From Primulina eburnea (lineage: Eukaryota > Streptophyta > Magnoliopsida > Lamiales > Gesneriaceae), in the NCBI RefSeq assembly GCF_022965805.1, contig NC_133101.1, positions 5,022,001 through 5,086,000 on the forward strand: a stretch of 64,000 nt of DNA. Reading direction: 5' to 3'. The notes under the pieces were generated by a model. The model searched no databases. It was not told where the DNA came from and was given only the letters and a program-made list of their open reading frames with translations. Both the position numbers and the translations under genes were made by a program. Shown piece after piece: positions 24,215 through 36,408 of the stretch (its first letter is position 1; each line of letters starts with the position of its first letter).

Positions 24215-25345
24215 TTATATTCTACCATTAAATTGTTCATTTTCAGAGAAATCATTGAGAAAATCTGTAGCATCAAAATTGTTCATTTCTATCCCACCAA
24301 CATGTTGATCATTTCCAGAGAAATCATTCATAAAATCACCAGCATCAAAATGAGTTGAATCACTCAAATGGTCACTGCGTTCAGTGAAGTTGGTCTCCTT
24401 TTCTTTCCCCTTTAATGATTCTTTATAAAGTTTACAAAGGTGCTCAGGGGCTCGACAAACTTTGGACCAATGTCCTGGAGTACCACATCTGTAACAAGAA
24501 CTTTCATATCTTTTTGAGTGATTCTCATTAACACTTGTATTCTCATGATGCCTTTTCTGTGGATGGTTTGGGACGCTCTTTTGAGATGAGTTATAAAAAT
24601 AACTATCTCTATTATTTTCAAAACCACGGCCTCGACCACGGCCACGGCCACGTCCACGTCCACGACCTCGACCTCGACCTCGACCAAAATCTTGTCTATG
24701 AATTTGATTTTGGTTCCGAGGTTTAAATTCATTTTTACTTACAGCATTTACTTCGGGAAATGCTGTTGATCCAGTGGGTCGGGACTGATGATTTCTCATT
24801 AATAGCTCATTGTTCTTTTCCGCCACAAGAAGACAGGCGATGAGCTCAGAATATCTCGAAAATCCACGTACTCTATATTGTTGCTGCTGAGTAATATTTG
24901 ATGCATGAAATGTGAAAAATGTTTTTTCAAGCATCTCAGATTCTGTGACCTCATGTCCACAAAATTTTAATTGCGAGATTATTCTATACATCGCCGAATT
25001 GTAATCACTGACTTTTTTAAAATCTTGGAATCTCAGTGTATTCCATTCATCCCGGGCGGTCGGAAGTATAACTTCCCTTATATGTTCAAATCTTTCTTTT
25101 AATCCCTTCCACAAAGCCATGGGATTTTTTTCAGTCAGATATTCACATTTCAATTCATCGTCGAGATGTCGACGCAAAAATATCATGGCTCTTGCCTTTT
25201 CTTGTGACGTGCATATGCCATTTTCTTTAATGGTCTCGCTTAGACCCAATGACTCAAGATGCATTTCTACATCTAGAGTCCATGGCATATAATTCTTTCC
25301 CGTGATGTCGAGCGCAATAAATTCGAGCTTTGTTAAATTTGACAT
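24215..25345 (-). CDS. copia Gag with RG-rich linker
   Basis: 376 residues. The start MSNLTKLEFIALDITGKNY is typical of the Gag N-terminus of one copia group. Next come a UBN2-type core (KWLEER-like WKGLKERFEHI, AMYRIISQLKFCG), a striking run of eleven or so Arg-Gly pairs at about residues 220-240, and one CCHC knuckle, CYRCGTPGHWSKVC. The acidic C-terminus repeats a DFxNDFSxNxQ unit. The Met at 25345 is the natural start, about 0.7 kb inside the 5' LTR. The frame is intact, in contrast to pol. Confidence 0.85.
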   Translation of the reverse strand: MSNLTKLEFIALDITGKNYMPWTLDVEMHLESLGLSETIKENGICTSQEKARAMIFLRRHLDDELKCEYLTEKNPMALWKGLKERFEHIREVILPTARDEWNTLRFQDFKKVSDYNSAMYRIISQLKFCGHEVTESEMLEKTFFTFHASNITQQQQYRVRGFSRYSELIACLLVAEKNNELLMRNHQSRPTGSTAFPEVNAVSKNEFKPRNQNQIHRQDFGRGRGRGRGRGRGRGRGRGRGFENNRDSYFYNSSQKSVPNHPQKRHHENTSVNENHSKRYESSCYRCGTPGHWSKVCRAPEHLCKLYKESLKGKEKETNFTERSDHLSDSTHFDAGDFMNDFSGNDQHVGGIEMNNFDATDFLNDFSENEQFNGRI

Positions 25346-26336
25346 GGTGGTACTAAAAAAAATTACGATGCATTTTATTAGTTAATAAATATTGCAATAC
25401 AAAGTAACGGATAAACAACAAGAACAAGTATTTGTAAAAATAAAGAAAACGCACGAGGAGGATAATCTCCGATAAATACAAGACTCGTGAGTATGATAAC
25501 CAAAATAATTAAAAATATCCTTGAGAAAGCCATCTTCTTTTTTCTTCGAAAAATTTGATGATGAATAATTTTTAGAGAAAGAGAGAAAGTTGGAGTGATT
25601 GTATGTGTTTGTGAGATGATATTTATAGGGCAAAAACTAGCCGTTTTGTTACCGTTTATGACCGTTGGTATAAAAAAATAAATGTATGTATTTGTATAAT
25701 TTTATGGTAATAATATGATGTATATAATATTAGACATGTTTAAATAATTATGTATATCATATCATATTATTATTATAATGAGTGTCATAATTTATTTTGT
25801 TTAAAAACCTTATAGTCTTTTATACTTGTCGTATCCCTTACCGGGAGTGTGGGATGTCGTCTTAACATCCTCCCAGGATTTATAACAAGTTTTGGAAAAT
25901 TTATTTTTATTATTTCTAATAATAACATTATATTGTATATTAAATAAATACACAATAAATAAATAACAGTAAAATAAATATAATTACTTTTGTTACCTTT
26001 TTCTTCTGTTTGGAGCTTGGAAAAGTATGTAGGACTTTTAGAGCTTCGTGCTGATAACGTGTTGTGAAAAAGTAAAAATTTATGGTAAAAAGTAAAAATC
26101 TCAAACTCTCAAAATTTACCAAACTACACACTTTATAATATTTTTCTCTCTACTCAATTGTGATTTTCTTCACAAATGAGAGATCTATTTATAGAGTTTC
26201 ATTACACATAATCCAAAAATAAAATACATCATTACCTACATCATCACACACAAATTTCTAACTTTACAACTCTTATTTTCAACATTCAAATATTCAACTA
26301 TTACTTTTTCAATATTTAAATATATTATTTTCAACA

Positions 26337-26570
26337 TTACTATATATATTATATATATATATATATAACGGCTTTTAACTAAAATAAAATTAACTTTAGG
26401 TAACAATTTTTATTATATCTCAGTATTTCCATAAATACTAGATACTAGATATTCTTGTATTGTCATAAAGGTAAGAAGTGAGAGAGATTTTAATTGGTAA
26501 TTTGAGTAATAGATGATATAACCTATTTAATTTACTAAATATAAATAAATATGTAGAAGGAAGTGTAAGA
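26337..26570. repeat. segmental duplication copy B, part beyond the copia
   Basis: TTTTAACTAAAATAAAATTAAC, AGTATTTCCATAAATACTAG and GTAATTTGAGTAATAGATGA match 4480-4640 in copy A. It joins directly to 20175 once the copia and one TTACT are removed. Confidence 0.85.
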
Positions 26571-27550
26571 GAGGATTGCAATTGTTTTCCTAAAATTGCG
26601 TTAGCTGAAACTAATATAATTTGTCTAAATAAAAAAATGCATTTAAAAATATTTTTTTATTGATGAATGTCAATGTTCAATTATTTAAACAAAGAATTAA
26701 CTATCATATAATTCCAAAGTAACAAAAAACAATGCAAGTAAAAATATTTATTAACACATATTTTTTTATTATTATTCAAAAAAAAATTGTTCATACCAAT
26801 CAATGATTGTATTCATGAAATTACTTTTATCACTTAAAACATATTACTATAGCAGCAATGCCTTCTGCTCATCCAAATATTGTTTCATTCGCCAACGAAA
26901 AAGAAGATTGTTTAATCATCGAGTTTTTAATAGAATAATTACTTTGTGTGTCAATAAAATTAAAATAATTTTTATTTAATATTCAAAATACTGATTACAT
27001 TAAAAATTTATCACGCTAATAATAGCGAATATAATTAATGAAAATAATATTAATAGTAATAATATAATAAACAATAACTTAAAATCAAATGTAAAATAAG
27101 CTAATATTATTTATAGTTGCCTTTGTGTTTTTTATATTTTACTTAACATATTTACAAAGTGAAGTTCAAATAACAAAAAGTGAAGTGTAAATTAATAATT
27201 GTAAGGTCCTGAGATTAATTTTTCTATAATTTGACATGATTAGAATAATTATTGAGGTGTTAAATTAAAATAATTATTTATGTCAAATAAAATTAGAACG
27301 TGTGTTAGAAATATATATGTTAGAATATCGGATATTAAAATGATATAAAGATACATATAAAGTTAAAATAGCACACACGAGCGAATTAAGTACAATCCGA
27401 TTTTAATAGACACAAGTTACTATTTAAATGTTTTTTTTATTCCTTTATATATTTTTTTTGGGTGAAATTTTATGTGATTATCAACTAAATTCACATGTTA
27501 GAAAAAGTGAAAAAGCGGTCAATTAGATGACTAAAAAATGGACAAATAAT
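26571..27550. other. AT-rich intergenic with repeat copy 2 and a possible LTR start
   Basis: 26935-27190 is the diverged second copy of the 1753-2035 segment (GAATATAATTAATG, CTAATATTATTTATAGTTG). At 27200 the string TGTAAGGTCCTGAG looks like the first bases of a Ty3 LTR, but neither a partner nor the other end is visible. The stretch ends where the Tekay-like LTR begins to match. Confidence 0.5.
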
Positions 27551-29808
27551 CACACCCAAGCACGGGTTCTTCGTCGCTCGTTCGCCCTTTTTCGCGCCAT
27601 CGCCGACGATCGAATATTCGAGCGTTTTAAATGCAAATGCACATTAGTAAATCTTTTTGACGAATCATTCAATCCATATTATGCTTGTTTCAATTATTTT
27701 TGCATGAAAAATATTTGGATTCGATTAGCTTTACGGTAAAACGAATATCTTAAACGTATTAACGATTTTATGATTGTTTGAAAAACGTTATGAATCTAAG
27801 GACATGCTTCCATTAGGGAGAAGTTTATGGTTTGTAATAGAGTCAAATAAGCTATGAACATAGGCTGGACAAGAGCTGAAGGAGCCGTGCATGAAGAAGG
27901 CGTGAGGCTAGGGTTTTTATGGTGTTGGGCATGAGGGTTCGGCTAGGGGAGGGCCACGCCTAGGGCTTGTTTCAGAGCCTGAGCGGGGCTTGAACGAGCG
28001 GCTAGGAGGAGTTTAGGAGGGGCTGAACGCGGCAGCAGCAAGAGGGAAGAGTCCGCACGCACAAGGACTCTCCCCAATCATGTGCGCGGCTGTGTGCTTC
28101 AGGAGGGATTGCAGGGACGTGCGGGCTGGGTCGAGGCTGGTCAGAAGGGGTTGTCTAGGGTCCTAGATGAGTCATGTGGAGGCTGGGCCAGCTGACACGA
28201 GGGAAGAGTGGGCGCGGTCCCTAGGTGCCCTTGCATACGCATGCGTGTGTAGGGCTGGCTTCGTGCATCTGTAGAGGGCTAGGTGCTGGTTCGGGCTGGC
28301 GAGTAGGGTTGGAGAGTGTCCCAGTGTCGGCTAGGAGGGTGTGGACCTGGTGGTTGTTGAGTTTGAAGAGTCCTAGTCCCACTAAGATTCCTAAAGAGAC
28401 TAGGAGAGGGGGGCAACACTTGTTCTTGTACGTATGGAGTTCCTGTGTGGGCCAAGGTGGTTTAAATGAGTCTAGGATGGTCAGGAGGGTCCATTAGGGG
28501 TCTGGTCAGGGTTTGGCTTGAGGTGGCTCGGGCATGGTTCGAGAAAAACGCAAGATGGCTCGGTGGTTTTGGTTAAGAGTCGAAAATTAAGTTTAATTGT
28601 GCAAGGGTTCAAACCGAGGGTCCCTGGGGGTGGATCGTGGCTCACAAGGGTATTTTAGGTAATAAAAAACTTATGTTTAAAGTTTGAGATCAAAATATTC
28701 AAGTTTGAATTAAATCGGGAATTAAACGCTTCACGAAATAATAAATAAGAAATTAAATCTAAAACTCCAAATTTAAGCAAAATAAAACTATTAAAAATTA
28801 GATTTAAGCTCAAATAATTATTTGGGATAAGACCATGTCAATAAAATTAAGAAAAAGTTGAAATCGAGAAATTTTACATTCAGGGGCAAAAAAGTCATTT
28901 TACACCTGGGTAGTACGAAAAGTGTTTGCAGCGTCCCGAAGGGTCATAACGTATGTTAAATGATATTTTAAGATGATTTTGAGGAAATATGGGATTTTAA
29001 TATTAATGGTAAAGCTGTGCAATTTTTAATGTTAAAATGCTATTTTTGGAAAGTCACGATATTTTATAAATAAAAAACGAAAAATATTTTGAGAGATGTG
29101 AATTGACTGTGACAAGAAGATAGAGGATATATGACTTTTGGGAATATCGTGAGGGAAAAGGCCCCAGAGGAAACCCGGATACGGGACAAGGCCCCAGAGG
29201 GAGCCCGACGATCGTATTTCCATTTTTACGTCAGTGCCTAGTGCCCGTCCCCATGCGCAATGGTGAGCTAAAACTGATCAGTCGACTAGAGGATACATCT
29301 AATCATTTTCAAGGATCAAACTTCACCCAAAATGATAAACGATTGAAAGCTTTACGATTAAATGATTAACGATTTATGCTTTATTTATGATTAAAAGTTA
29401 TTTTAAATAAAAGTATGATTTTAATGCATGTGCCTGCATATGTAGTACTCGTTATTCATGTTTAGGACGTGCTGAGTCATTAGACTCACTAGGTTTGAAT
29501 GCTGCAGGTGATGATTTTGTTGAGGGAGGCGTTGACGCTTGAGTGGATCGAGTCCAGCAGTACACTCCCGAGGGCCGTTTATTTTTCTGCAGTAGATGAT
29601 AGATAAATATTTTTATTAGATATTTATTTTGAGATTTTTTACTTTATTTTGACGTTGGAGATTTTATGCATGTATTTACGTTTGGATGATTTAATTTATT
29701 TTCGATTTTCAAGGAAAATGGTGAGATATTTTAAATGTTAACTTTTGAAATTAAATTAAGGAAAAAAATTTAGTAGGATTTTAAAAGGTAAAAGTTAGGG
29801 ATGTTTCG
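27551..29808 (+). repeat. 5' LTR (truncated) of the Tekay-like element
   Basis: Matches 42780-45022 of the 3' LTR from GGGTTCTTCGTCGCTCGTTC onward. It includes a G+C-rich block (27880-28560) that is unusual in this AT-rich window. It ends GTTTCG rather than CA, a likely point mutation. The 90-residue frame in the G+C-rich block is incidental. Confidence 0.88.
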
Positions 29809-30022
29809 GTTAGTATCAGAGCGAAAGATCCCCAAAAGGCTGTGTACCGCCACTCCGAGAAGCTCAAGAAGTCATGCCTCAATTTTGTGAGTTTTACTGT
29901 TTTAAATTTTTACATGTTGAATTTTAAATGCTTTTACGATACATGATATAAGAGATTAGATGCATGTTTTCTTAAAATGTTAAATGCATGTTGGTTACGT
30001 GGTTGGGACGAATTGTACAGAG

Positions 30023-31035
30023 ATGTCTCCTACACGAGTTCTTCGCAGTGGTAATGATATGGGTCACGAGGAGGAGATTTCACAGCATCTTTCGAATCAG
30101 GATGATAGGACTTGTGTTCTAGCGGGCATGGCACAGTTCTAGAACAACATGTTGGAAATGCTGCGAGGGTTCGACCGGAGGCAGTCTATGAGCGTTTTCG
30201 GAGGATGAACCCCGAGGACTTTTCTGGCACCACGGATCCATTCGTGGCTGAGGGATGGATTCGATCATTAGAGGTCATCTTTCGATACATGGATATGGCG
30301 GACGCCGACCGAGTCCATTGCACTATTTATCTGCTGAAGGGCGACGCTTCCTTATGGTGAGAGGGAGCGGAGCGAGGAGTTAACTTGGCGACATTGACTT
30401 GGGAGGACTTCAAGAGGGTATTCTATGACAAATATTTCACAGCTGATGTCCGTTCTAGGCTCAAGAGAGAGTTCATTAATCTCCGTCAAAGGGATCTATC
30501 TGTGGCCGAGTTTGTGCAGAAATTTGATAGGGGCTGTAATTTTGTGCCCTCGATTGCTAATGATGCGGCGTAGAAATTACGACACTTTATTGATGGTTTG
30601 AGACCCATGATCCGCCGAGATGTGATGCTTATTGATCATACTTATTATACTACTACCGTTGCCAGAGCATTTAGAGCCGACCAGTCACTCAAGGACATCG
30701 ATTGGGAAATGCAGCGCAAAAGGAATCGAGCTCAACAAGCCAGTCAGCATAATAAGAAACCGTTTACGGGGCCATCTAAACGACCGGGACATCCAAAGCC
30801 ACAAGGACCACCACCTAAAGTGAATGTCCCGAAGACTACTGAAAAGCCACAGTGCAAAGAGTGCAATCGACATCATTATGAAAATTGCATGTGGGGCACC
30901 TACAAGTGCTTCAAGTGCGGAAAAATGGGACACAAAGCTGGAGATTGCCCAAAGCTCAAGCAAAATACGATTGGAAGGGCATATGTGATGCACGTCGAGC
31001 AAACGGAGCCAGACACTACACTTATTATAGGATGA
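30023..31035 (+). pseudogene. Tekay-like Gag
   Basis: The ATG at 30023 is in the expected place after the primer site. That frame stops near 30139; the family sequence continues in another frame from 30112 (VYERFRRMNPEDFSGTTDP, MADADRVHCTIYLLKGDASLW). In-frame stops follow at about 30358 and 30571. The retrotransposon-gag core (TWEDFKRVFYDKYF, FINLRQRDLSVAEFVQKFDR) and one CCHC knuckle, CFKCGKMGHKAGDC, are clear; an upstream CKEC...HHYENC pair may be a second. At least one frameshift and three stops make it non-functional. Confidence 0.85.
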
Positions 31036-32812
31036 ATCTTGTTAGTTGGAATAGCTACTTATGCTCTATTAGACTCTGGAGCTACTCATTATTTCATCTA
31101 TGAATCCTTCGTGAAACGATTGAAAATCTTACATGAGGATGTAGAGTCGGAATTCAAAGTTACAGTGCCTTCGGGTGAACATATGGTTTCTAGTAGCATG
31201 GTTAAGGGTGTGGAGCTTAAATTGCACAAGAATATCATTCGAGTGGACCTTATTGTACTACCATTACCTGAGTTTGACATTATTTTGGACATGGATTGGC
31301 TCACACTGAATGGGGCTATTATTGATTTTTGGTGGAAGACAATATCTATTAGACCGCCTAATGGGAAAGCATTCATATTTGAGGCGGCGCAAAACAATCA
31401 TATGCCACATATTATTTCTTGCATGCGTACGAAGAAGCTTATTCAGAAGGTTTGCCAAGGATTTCTTACTAGTATTATATCTGCACCCGACACCGACAGT
31501 CGATCTATTGAGGATGTGGAGGTAGTTAAGGAATTTTCAGACGTCTTTCCCGATGATGTTTCTGACATCCCGCCCGAAAGAGAAGTGGAATTTGCTATTG
31601 AGTTGATGCCCGGTACAGTGCCTATCTCTAAGGCACTATATAAATTAGCACCCGTTGAAATAAAGGAATTAAAGGGCCAAATCAAGAACTTTTGGACAAA
31701 GGATTTATACGCCCTAGTTTCTCTCCATGGACGCGCCGATGTTATTTGTGAAAAGGAAGGATGAGACTATGAGATTGTGCATCGACTATAGAGAGCTGAA
31801 TCGGGTGACAATTAAGAATAAGTATCCATTGCTTTGAATCGAGGATTTATTTGATCAATTTAAATGAGCTTCGGTATTTTAAAAGATTGATCTTAGGTCC
31901 GGCTATCATCAGGGTTAAGGAGTCGGATGTGCATAAGGCGGCATTCAGGTCACGCTATGGACATTATGAGTTTTTAGTGATGCTGTTTGGGCTGACTAAC
32001 GCCCCATCGATCTTCATGGATCTCATGAATCACGTATTTCAGTCGTATCTCCATCGGTTTATTATTGTTTTTATCGACGACATCTTGATCTATTCTAAGA
32101 GTCGAGAGTAGCATGATCAGCATTTGAGAACTACTTTGCAAGTATTGCGAGAGCGGAAATTGTTTGCGAATTTCAGCAAGTGCGATTTTTGGTTGGAGAG
32201 GGCAGCATTTTTGGGTCACATTGTGTCGAAAGAGGGTGTAGAGGTTGACCCATCGAAAGTCGAGACAGTTAAGGATTGGCCAGTGCCGAAAGTGTGACAG
32301 AGATTCGCAGTTTCTTGGGTTTTGCCGATTATTATCGCAAGTTCATCAAGTGTTTCTCGTCCATCGCAGTACCCTTGACGTCATTGACTAAGAAGAATGC
32401 AAAATTTTTTTGGGGACTTGAATGTCAAAATAGCTTTGATCAGTTGAAGCAAGTGCTCACTACCACGCAAGTTCTAGCGATGCCGACAAGGCAAGGGGAA
32501 TATGTGCTGTACACCGATGCTTCGAAGCTAGGATTGAGCGCAATTCTTATGCAGTATGAGAGGGTCATAGCGTATGCATCTAGACAGTTGAAAGTGCATG
32601 AAAAAAAATGAGAAATGCAAGATTTACACGGATCATAAAAGCCTCAAATATTTCTTCACCCAAAAAGATCTGAATATGAGACAACGACGATGGATATAGC
32701 TTGTTAAGGACTACGACTGTGACATTAGCTATCATCTGGGTAAAGTTAATGTTGTTGCGGATGCTTTGAGTAAAAAAGGGTCACTCTTGGCACATTTATC
32801 AGTACAGTGACC
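31036..32812 (+). pseudogene. Tekay-like protease, reverse transcriptase and RNase H
   Basis: After a TGA at 31033 the same frame continues into a retropepsin with LLDSGATHYFI (active-site Asp in DSG). The RT N-terminal strands follow, then a badly decayed stretch at 31765-31850. Palm motifs resume at 31851 ([25 protein letters not shown]; the catalytic pair is present as FIDD). RNase H begins at about 32276 (SFLGFADYYRKFI, LYTDASKLGLSAILMQ) and decays into stops after 32611. Multiple lesions rule out activity. The reading is interrupted near 32970 by nested sequence, and pol resumes at 40110. Confidence 0.85.
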
Positions 32813-32973
32813 TCTGCAAGTGGAAATTCAGCGATTTGATCTTGAGGTTTATAGTATGGGTAAAGCCCCTAATCTTGCTACTTTGACAGTACAGTCTACC
32901 CTACGAGATAGGATTCCAACCGGATAGTCCAGTGATGAGCAATTGAAGAAATGGATACTCGCTATCAAATCAA

Positions 32974-34283
32974 TGCTCGAGCTGGCACACCGGCCTCAAT
33001 CAGGGATACTCGTATGATAACGTCGACAAAACGTCATCAAATCCCAAATCTCAATCAATCATTGGGGCCACAAATGACTATGCTTTAAGGGTCATGTAAT
33101 ACCAAACATAACATCGTGTTCACAAACCCCAGAATCAAATCAAATCATATCAGGATATCCAAGGATCATAGCTCAACGTGTATGTCATGTATGCCATATC
33201 AACTCAACAAATAAGGCATATAGAAATATATTCTCAATCAAATCAATCAAAAATATATCATATGATACAGATACCTGTCGTATGTTACTCGGTCGCAACA
33301 TACCTCAATTCTTCGTTTCCAGTCCACTGTAGCTTTAGATTTCAGTATAAAAATCTATCTACATTAATAAAATATTAATTTCAATCAATAAATTCATTCA
33401 AATTCAACAATATAAGTTTCAAATATCTTTTGAAACTTTGAAAATTCATATCAAAGTGAAATCGTAACATAATTCAATTACGACTTCAAAACTTAGTTTC
33501 TTGTAGGTTATTCCACCGCATATATTTATCAAAATTAATAACAACTGACAAATAATGCTTCAATCTCAATCCAACGATTAAAATTCTCTAATTATAATAA
33601 ATTGAGAATAATTCAAAATAACATCACTATAATCATCTTTTCTTTGTTAAAATCATATACTATTTAACAATCTTCAATTTATGTATGATTTAACAATTTA
33701 TCGGATTTATTCCAAAAATCGACGAATTTCAAACATCACCAAAGATATAAATTTATACCTCAAACCGAAGATCTCGTGTCAGCGATCCCAGAACTGAAGT
33801 CGATTAATCGATTGGATAAACCGATAAGTCGCACGATCGAAAAGAAAATCAAAACCCTACTCTGTTCTTTCTTTCTTTCTTCTCTCCTCCTCTGTTCTCA
33901 CGGTTGAAGATGAAAATTTTTTCACGTAACTTCAATTTTATCTTCTTCTTTTTTTTAAATATTATATTATATTATATTAATAAAAATAATATAATATAAT
34001 ATAATATAATATATAATATTAAACATTTTAACGTCGGTATATCCCTTTGGACGAGTCAAAAGATCAAATTTTCCAAAACTTAAAACATGAAACTTTTATA
34101 TCTTTAAGTTATCTATGCTATATCTAAATCTCAAATCATTTGGACTTCATATGACTAAGATATGCCACTAATTACCATTTTGTCCTTAAAATTAATTCGT
34201 TATTTTCAACTTATTTACGAAAATGCCATCAAAATATATTTACAAAAATGCCATTAATACTATTTTATTTTCGGGGTCTTACA
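32974..34283 (-). mobile_element. solo-type LTR of a different Ty3 element
   Basis: The minus strand starts TGTAAGACCCCGAAAATAAA at 34283, a typical Ty3 LTR head, and could end CCAGCTCGAGCA at 32974, giving about 1.3 kb. It has no coding capacity. It holds an AT-rich ATAAT minisatellite at 33955-34015. Flanking pentamers (32969-32973, 34284-34288) do not match, so the left boundary or an associated deletion is unresolved. Confidence 0.5.
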
Positions 34284-35697
34284 TAAGAAGGGTGTTGAGA
34301 ATGTGGTAGCAGATAACTTGTCTAGATTAGAATTTATTAGTAATGACTGTATCAATCATGATATTAATGATTGGTTTCCTGATGAGCAGCTATTTGAGGT
34401 GAAACATTGTCCTTGATATGCAAATTTTGCTAACGTTTTTGTTTCAGTCACACCACCACCAAATCTATCGTTTCACCAACGAAAGAAATTCTTCTCTGAC
34501 GTGAAACATTGTTTTTGAGAGGAACCATTTGTGTTTAAGATTTGTGCAGATTCAATGATAAGAAGGTGTGTTGCAGAGGAGGAGTTTGGTCAAATTCTCA
34601 ACCATTGCCATGACCGTGAGGTAGGTGGTCATTTTGGACCAACAAAGACGACATCTAAGGTACTTGAATGGCTTTTACTGGCCAACCCTCTTTAAAGATG
34701 CTCGTTCTTATGTGCTAGCCTGTGATAAATGCCAGCGGACATGTAACATCTCTAACCGTCATGAAATGCCATTAAATAATATCATTGAGTGTGAGGTTTT
34801 TGATGTGTGGGGGATAGACTTCATGGGACCGTTTCCCAGTTCGTTCATGAAAAAATATATTTTGGCTGCGGTTGATTATGTGTCTAAGTGGGTAGAGGCA
34901 GAAGCATATGCCACCAATGATGCTCAAGTGGTCCTGAAATTTTTAAAGAAAAATGTTTTTAATAGATTTGGAACACCAAGAGCAATCGTTAGTGATGGTG
35001 GCACCTATTTTTGCAATAAATTATTTGAAAAACTTTTGAGCAAATACGGTGTTACACATAATATCTCTACCCCCTATCACCCCCAGACGAGTGGTCAAGT
35101 GGAAGTGTCTAATCGAGAGATCAAGCGAATTTGGAAAAAGTGGTAGGTGTCAGTCGGAAAGATTGGTCTGTGAGGTTAGATGATGCTCTTTGGGCATATA
35201 GGACTGCTTTTAAAACAGCTATAGGCACTACACCATATAGGCTACTGTTTGGTAAAGCATGTCATTTACCTGTAGAGTTAGAGTATCGGGCATACTGGGC
35301 AACAAAAGTAGTAAACTTTAACTTTACTGATGCAGGTGAACGACGTCTGCTTCAACTGGATCAGTTGGAAGAATTCCAGAATCTGGCATATGATCTCGCA
35401 TTATCATACAAAGAGAAGACAAAGAGGGCTCATGACAGGCGAATCATCGAAATGGAATTCAAGGAAGGCAAAAATGTCCTACTCTACAACTCCCGATTGC
35501 GACTGTTTCCCGGAAAATTGAAGTCACGATGGTCTGGTCCATTCGTGATTGCTAAAGTTTACCCATCGGGAGCTGTGGAACTGCAAGATGGAAAGGATGA
35601 GACATTTACGGTCAATGCCCAGCGACTGAAGCACTACATGAGTGGCACAATTGAGCCACAACTTGGAATCACCCGGTTCCAGGACAATCTGAACTGA
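34284..35697 (+). pseudogene. Athila-like Pol: RNase H tail and integrase
   Basis: The RNase H end is followed by the integrase zinc finger ([16 protein letters not shown] ... CDKCQRT) and a catalytic core with D (WGIDFMGPF), D (VSDGGTYF) and E ([12 protein letters not shown]) all intact. Breaks: a TGA-type stop near 34414-34420, a TGA near 34516, a short deletion near 34668 inside VLE-GFYW, and a 1-nt deletion near 35129 (KRI-LEKVVG). The C-terminus ends FQDNLN at 35695. Integrase would join element DNA to the genome; this copy cannot be made as one protein. Confidence 0.85.
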
Positions 35698-36408
35698 AAC
35701 TGACTGACATTCAAGCTCTCGACTATAAATAGAGAACTACCTCTCTTCCCTACTTAATTAGATTTTACTACTTTATTCATTAAGTTTACTTTAAAAAAAT
35801 GGGGGCAGCGCACGAGGTCCGCCTAGGCCAACACTTTGGTTCGCCCAGCCGAACTGGGAGAAATTTTTTTAATTAAAATACGTGAAGCTTCCGCCCGGGC
35901 GGACATTTATATCCTCCCGGGCGCACCCCTTTTTCAAAAAAATAATTAAAAGCCGCAAGTCCTCTGCCCGGGCGGGTCGTAGAGATTTTAAATGTGCAGA
36001 GCCCTTTTCTTCTCCCCTATTCAAACCCTACCCTTTTTCTCTCAATTTTCCGCCGTCTCCTCTCTCATTCCCGCTCAAGTCACTTGTTTTGTGCCGATTT
36101 CAGGTAAAATCTTGTGTCACCACCTTCACCAAGCACCAAGAACGTCAATTTTCCGTCTACCATTACAATTTCCGGCCACCACTTTGTCTCTCCGGCAACC
36201 ACCGCAACTTTCCGATCGCCACTGTGAATCTCGGCCACCACTGAGTTCCGGTAACGTCATCTCCCTCCAATCTCTTCTAGCTTTGGTTTTGCTAAATTTT
36301 CCCCGAGCACAAGCTTCTCCGACACTTCCTCTCTCGGATTCCGGCGAGTCATTCTCCCGACAACACACATCCTACTCCGGGCTTTTTGTTCTTCACAAAT
36401 CATCAACG
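35698..36408 (+). other. leader between Athila-like pol and env-like ORF
   Basis: No gene. It holds CCCGGGCG palindromes near 35895-35975 and a Pro/Ser-rich open stretch upstream of the env-like Met that is probably untranslated. The pyrimidine-rich part at 36010-36080 precedes a possible 3' splice site (TTTCAG at about 36098-36103), in keeping with spliced expression of env-like ORFs in Athila elements, but this is conjecture. Confidence 0.45.

Larger units (their letters stand above)
20176..26336 (-). mobile_element. full-length Ty1/copia element with TTACT target duplication
   Basis: LTRs at 20176-20454 (279 bp) and 26060-26336 (277 bp), both TGTTGTG...TTTCAACA. TTACT flanks both ends (20171-20175, 26337-26341). 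A purine tract (AAGGGGGAG on the minus strand, about 20455-20463) precedes the 3' LTR. The primer site after the 5' LTR reads GTTATCAGCACGAAGC. The LTRs differ at about one substitution and one 2-nt indel by eye, which marks a recent insertion. It entered the 3' flank of duplication copy B; copy A keeps the empty site. Confidence 0.93.

Noticed and set aside
28225..28497. 90-codon frame in a G+C-rich block, and a similar minus-strand frame at 43383-43622
   Set aside because: Both are in the paired LTRs of the Tekay-like element. The frames are not conserved between the two LTRs.
35882..36368. Frames upstream of the env-like Met
   Set aside because: Pro/Ser-rich translations of a pyrimidine-rich leader on both strands with no domain; better seen as untranslated.
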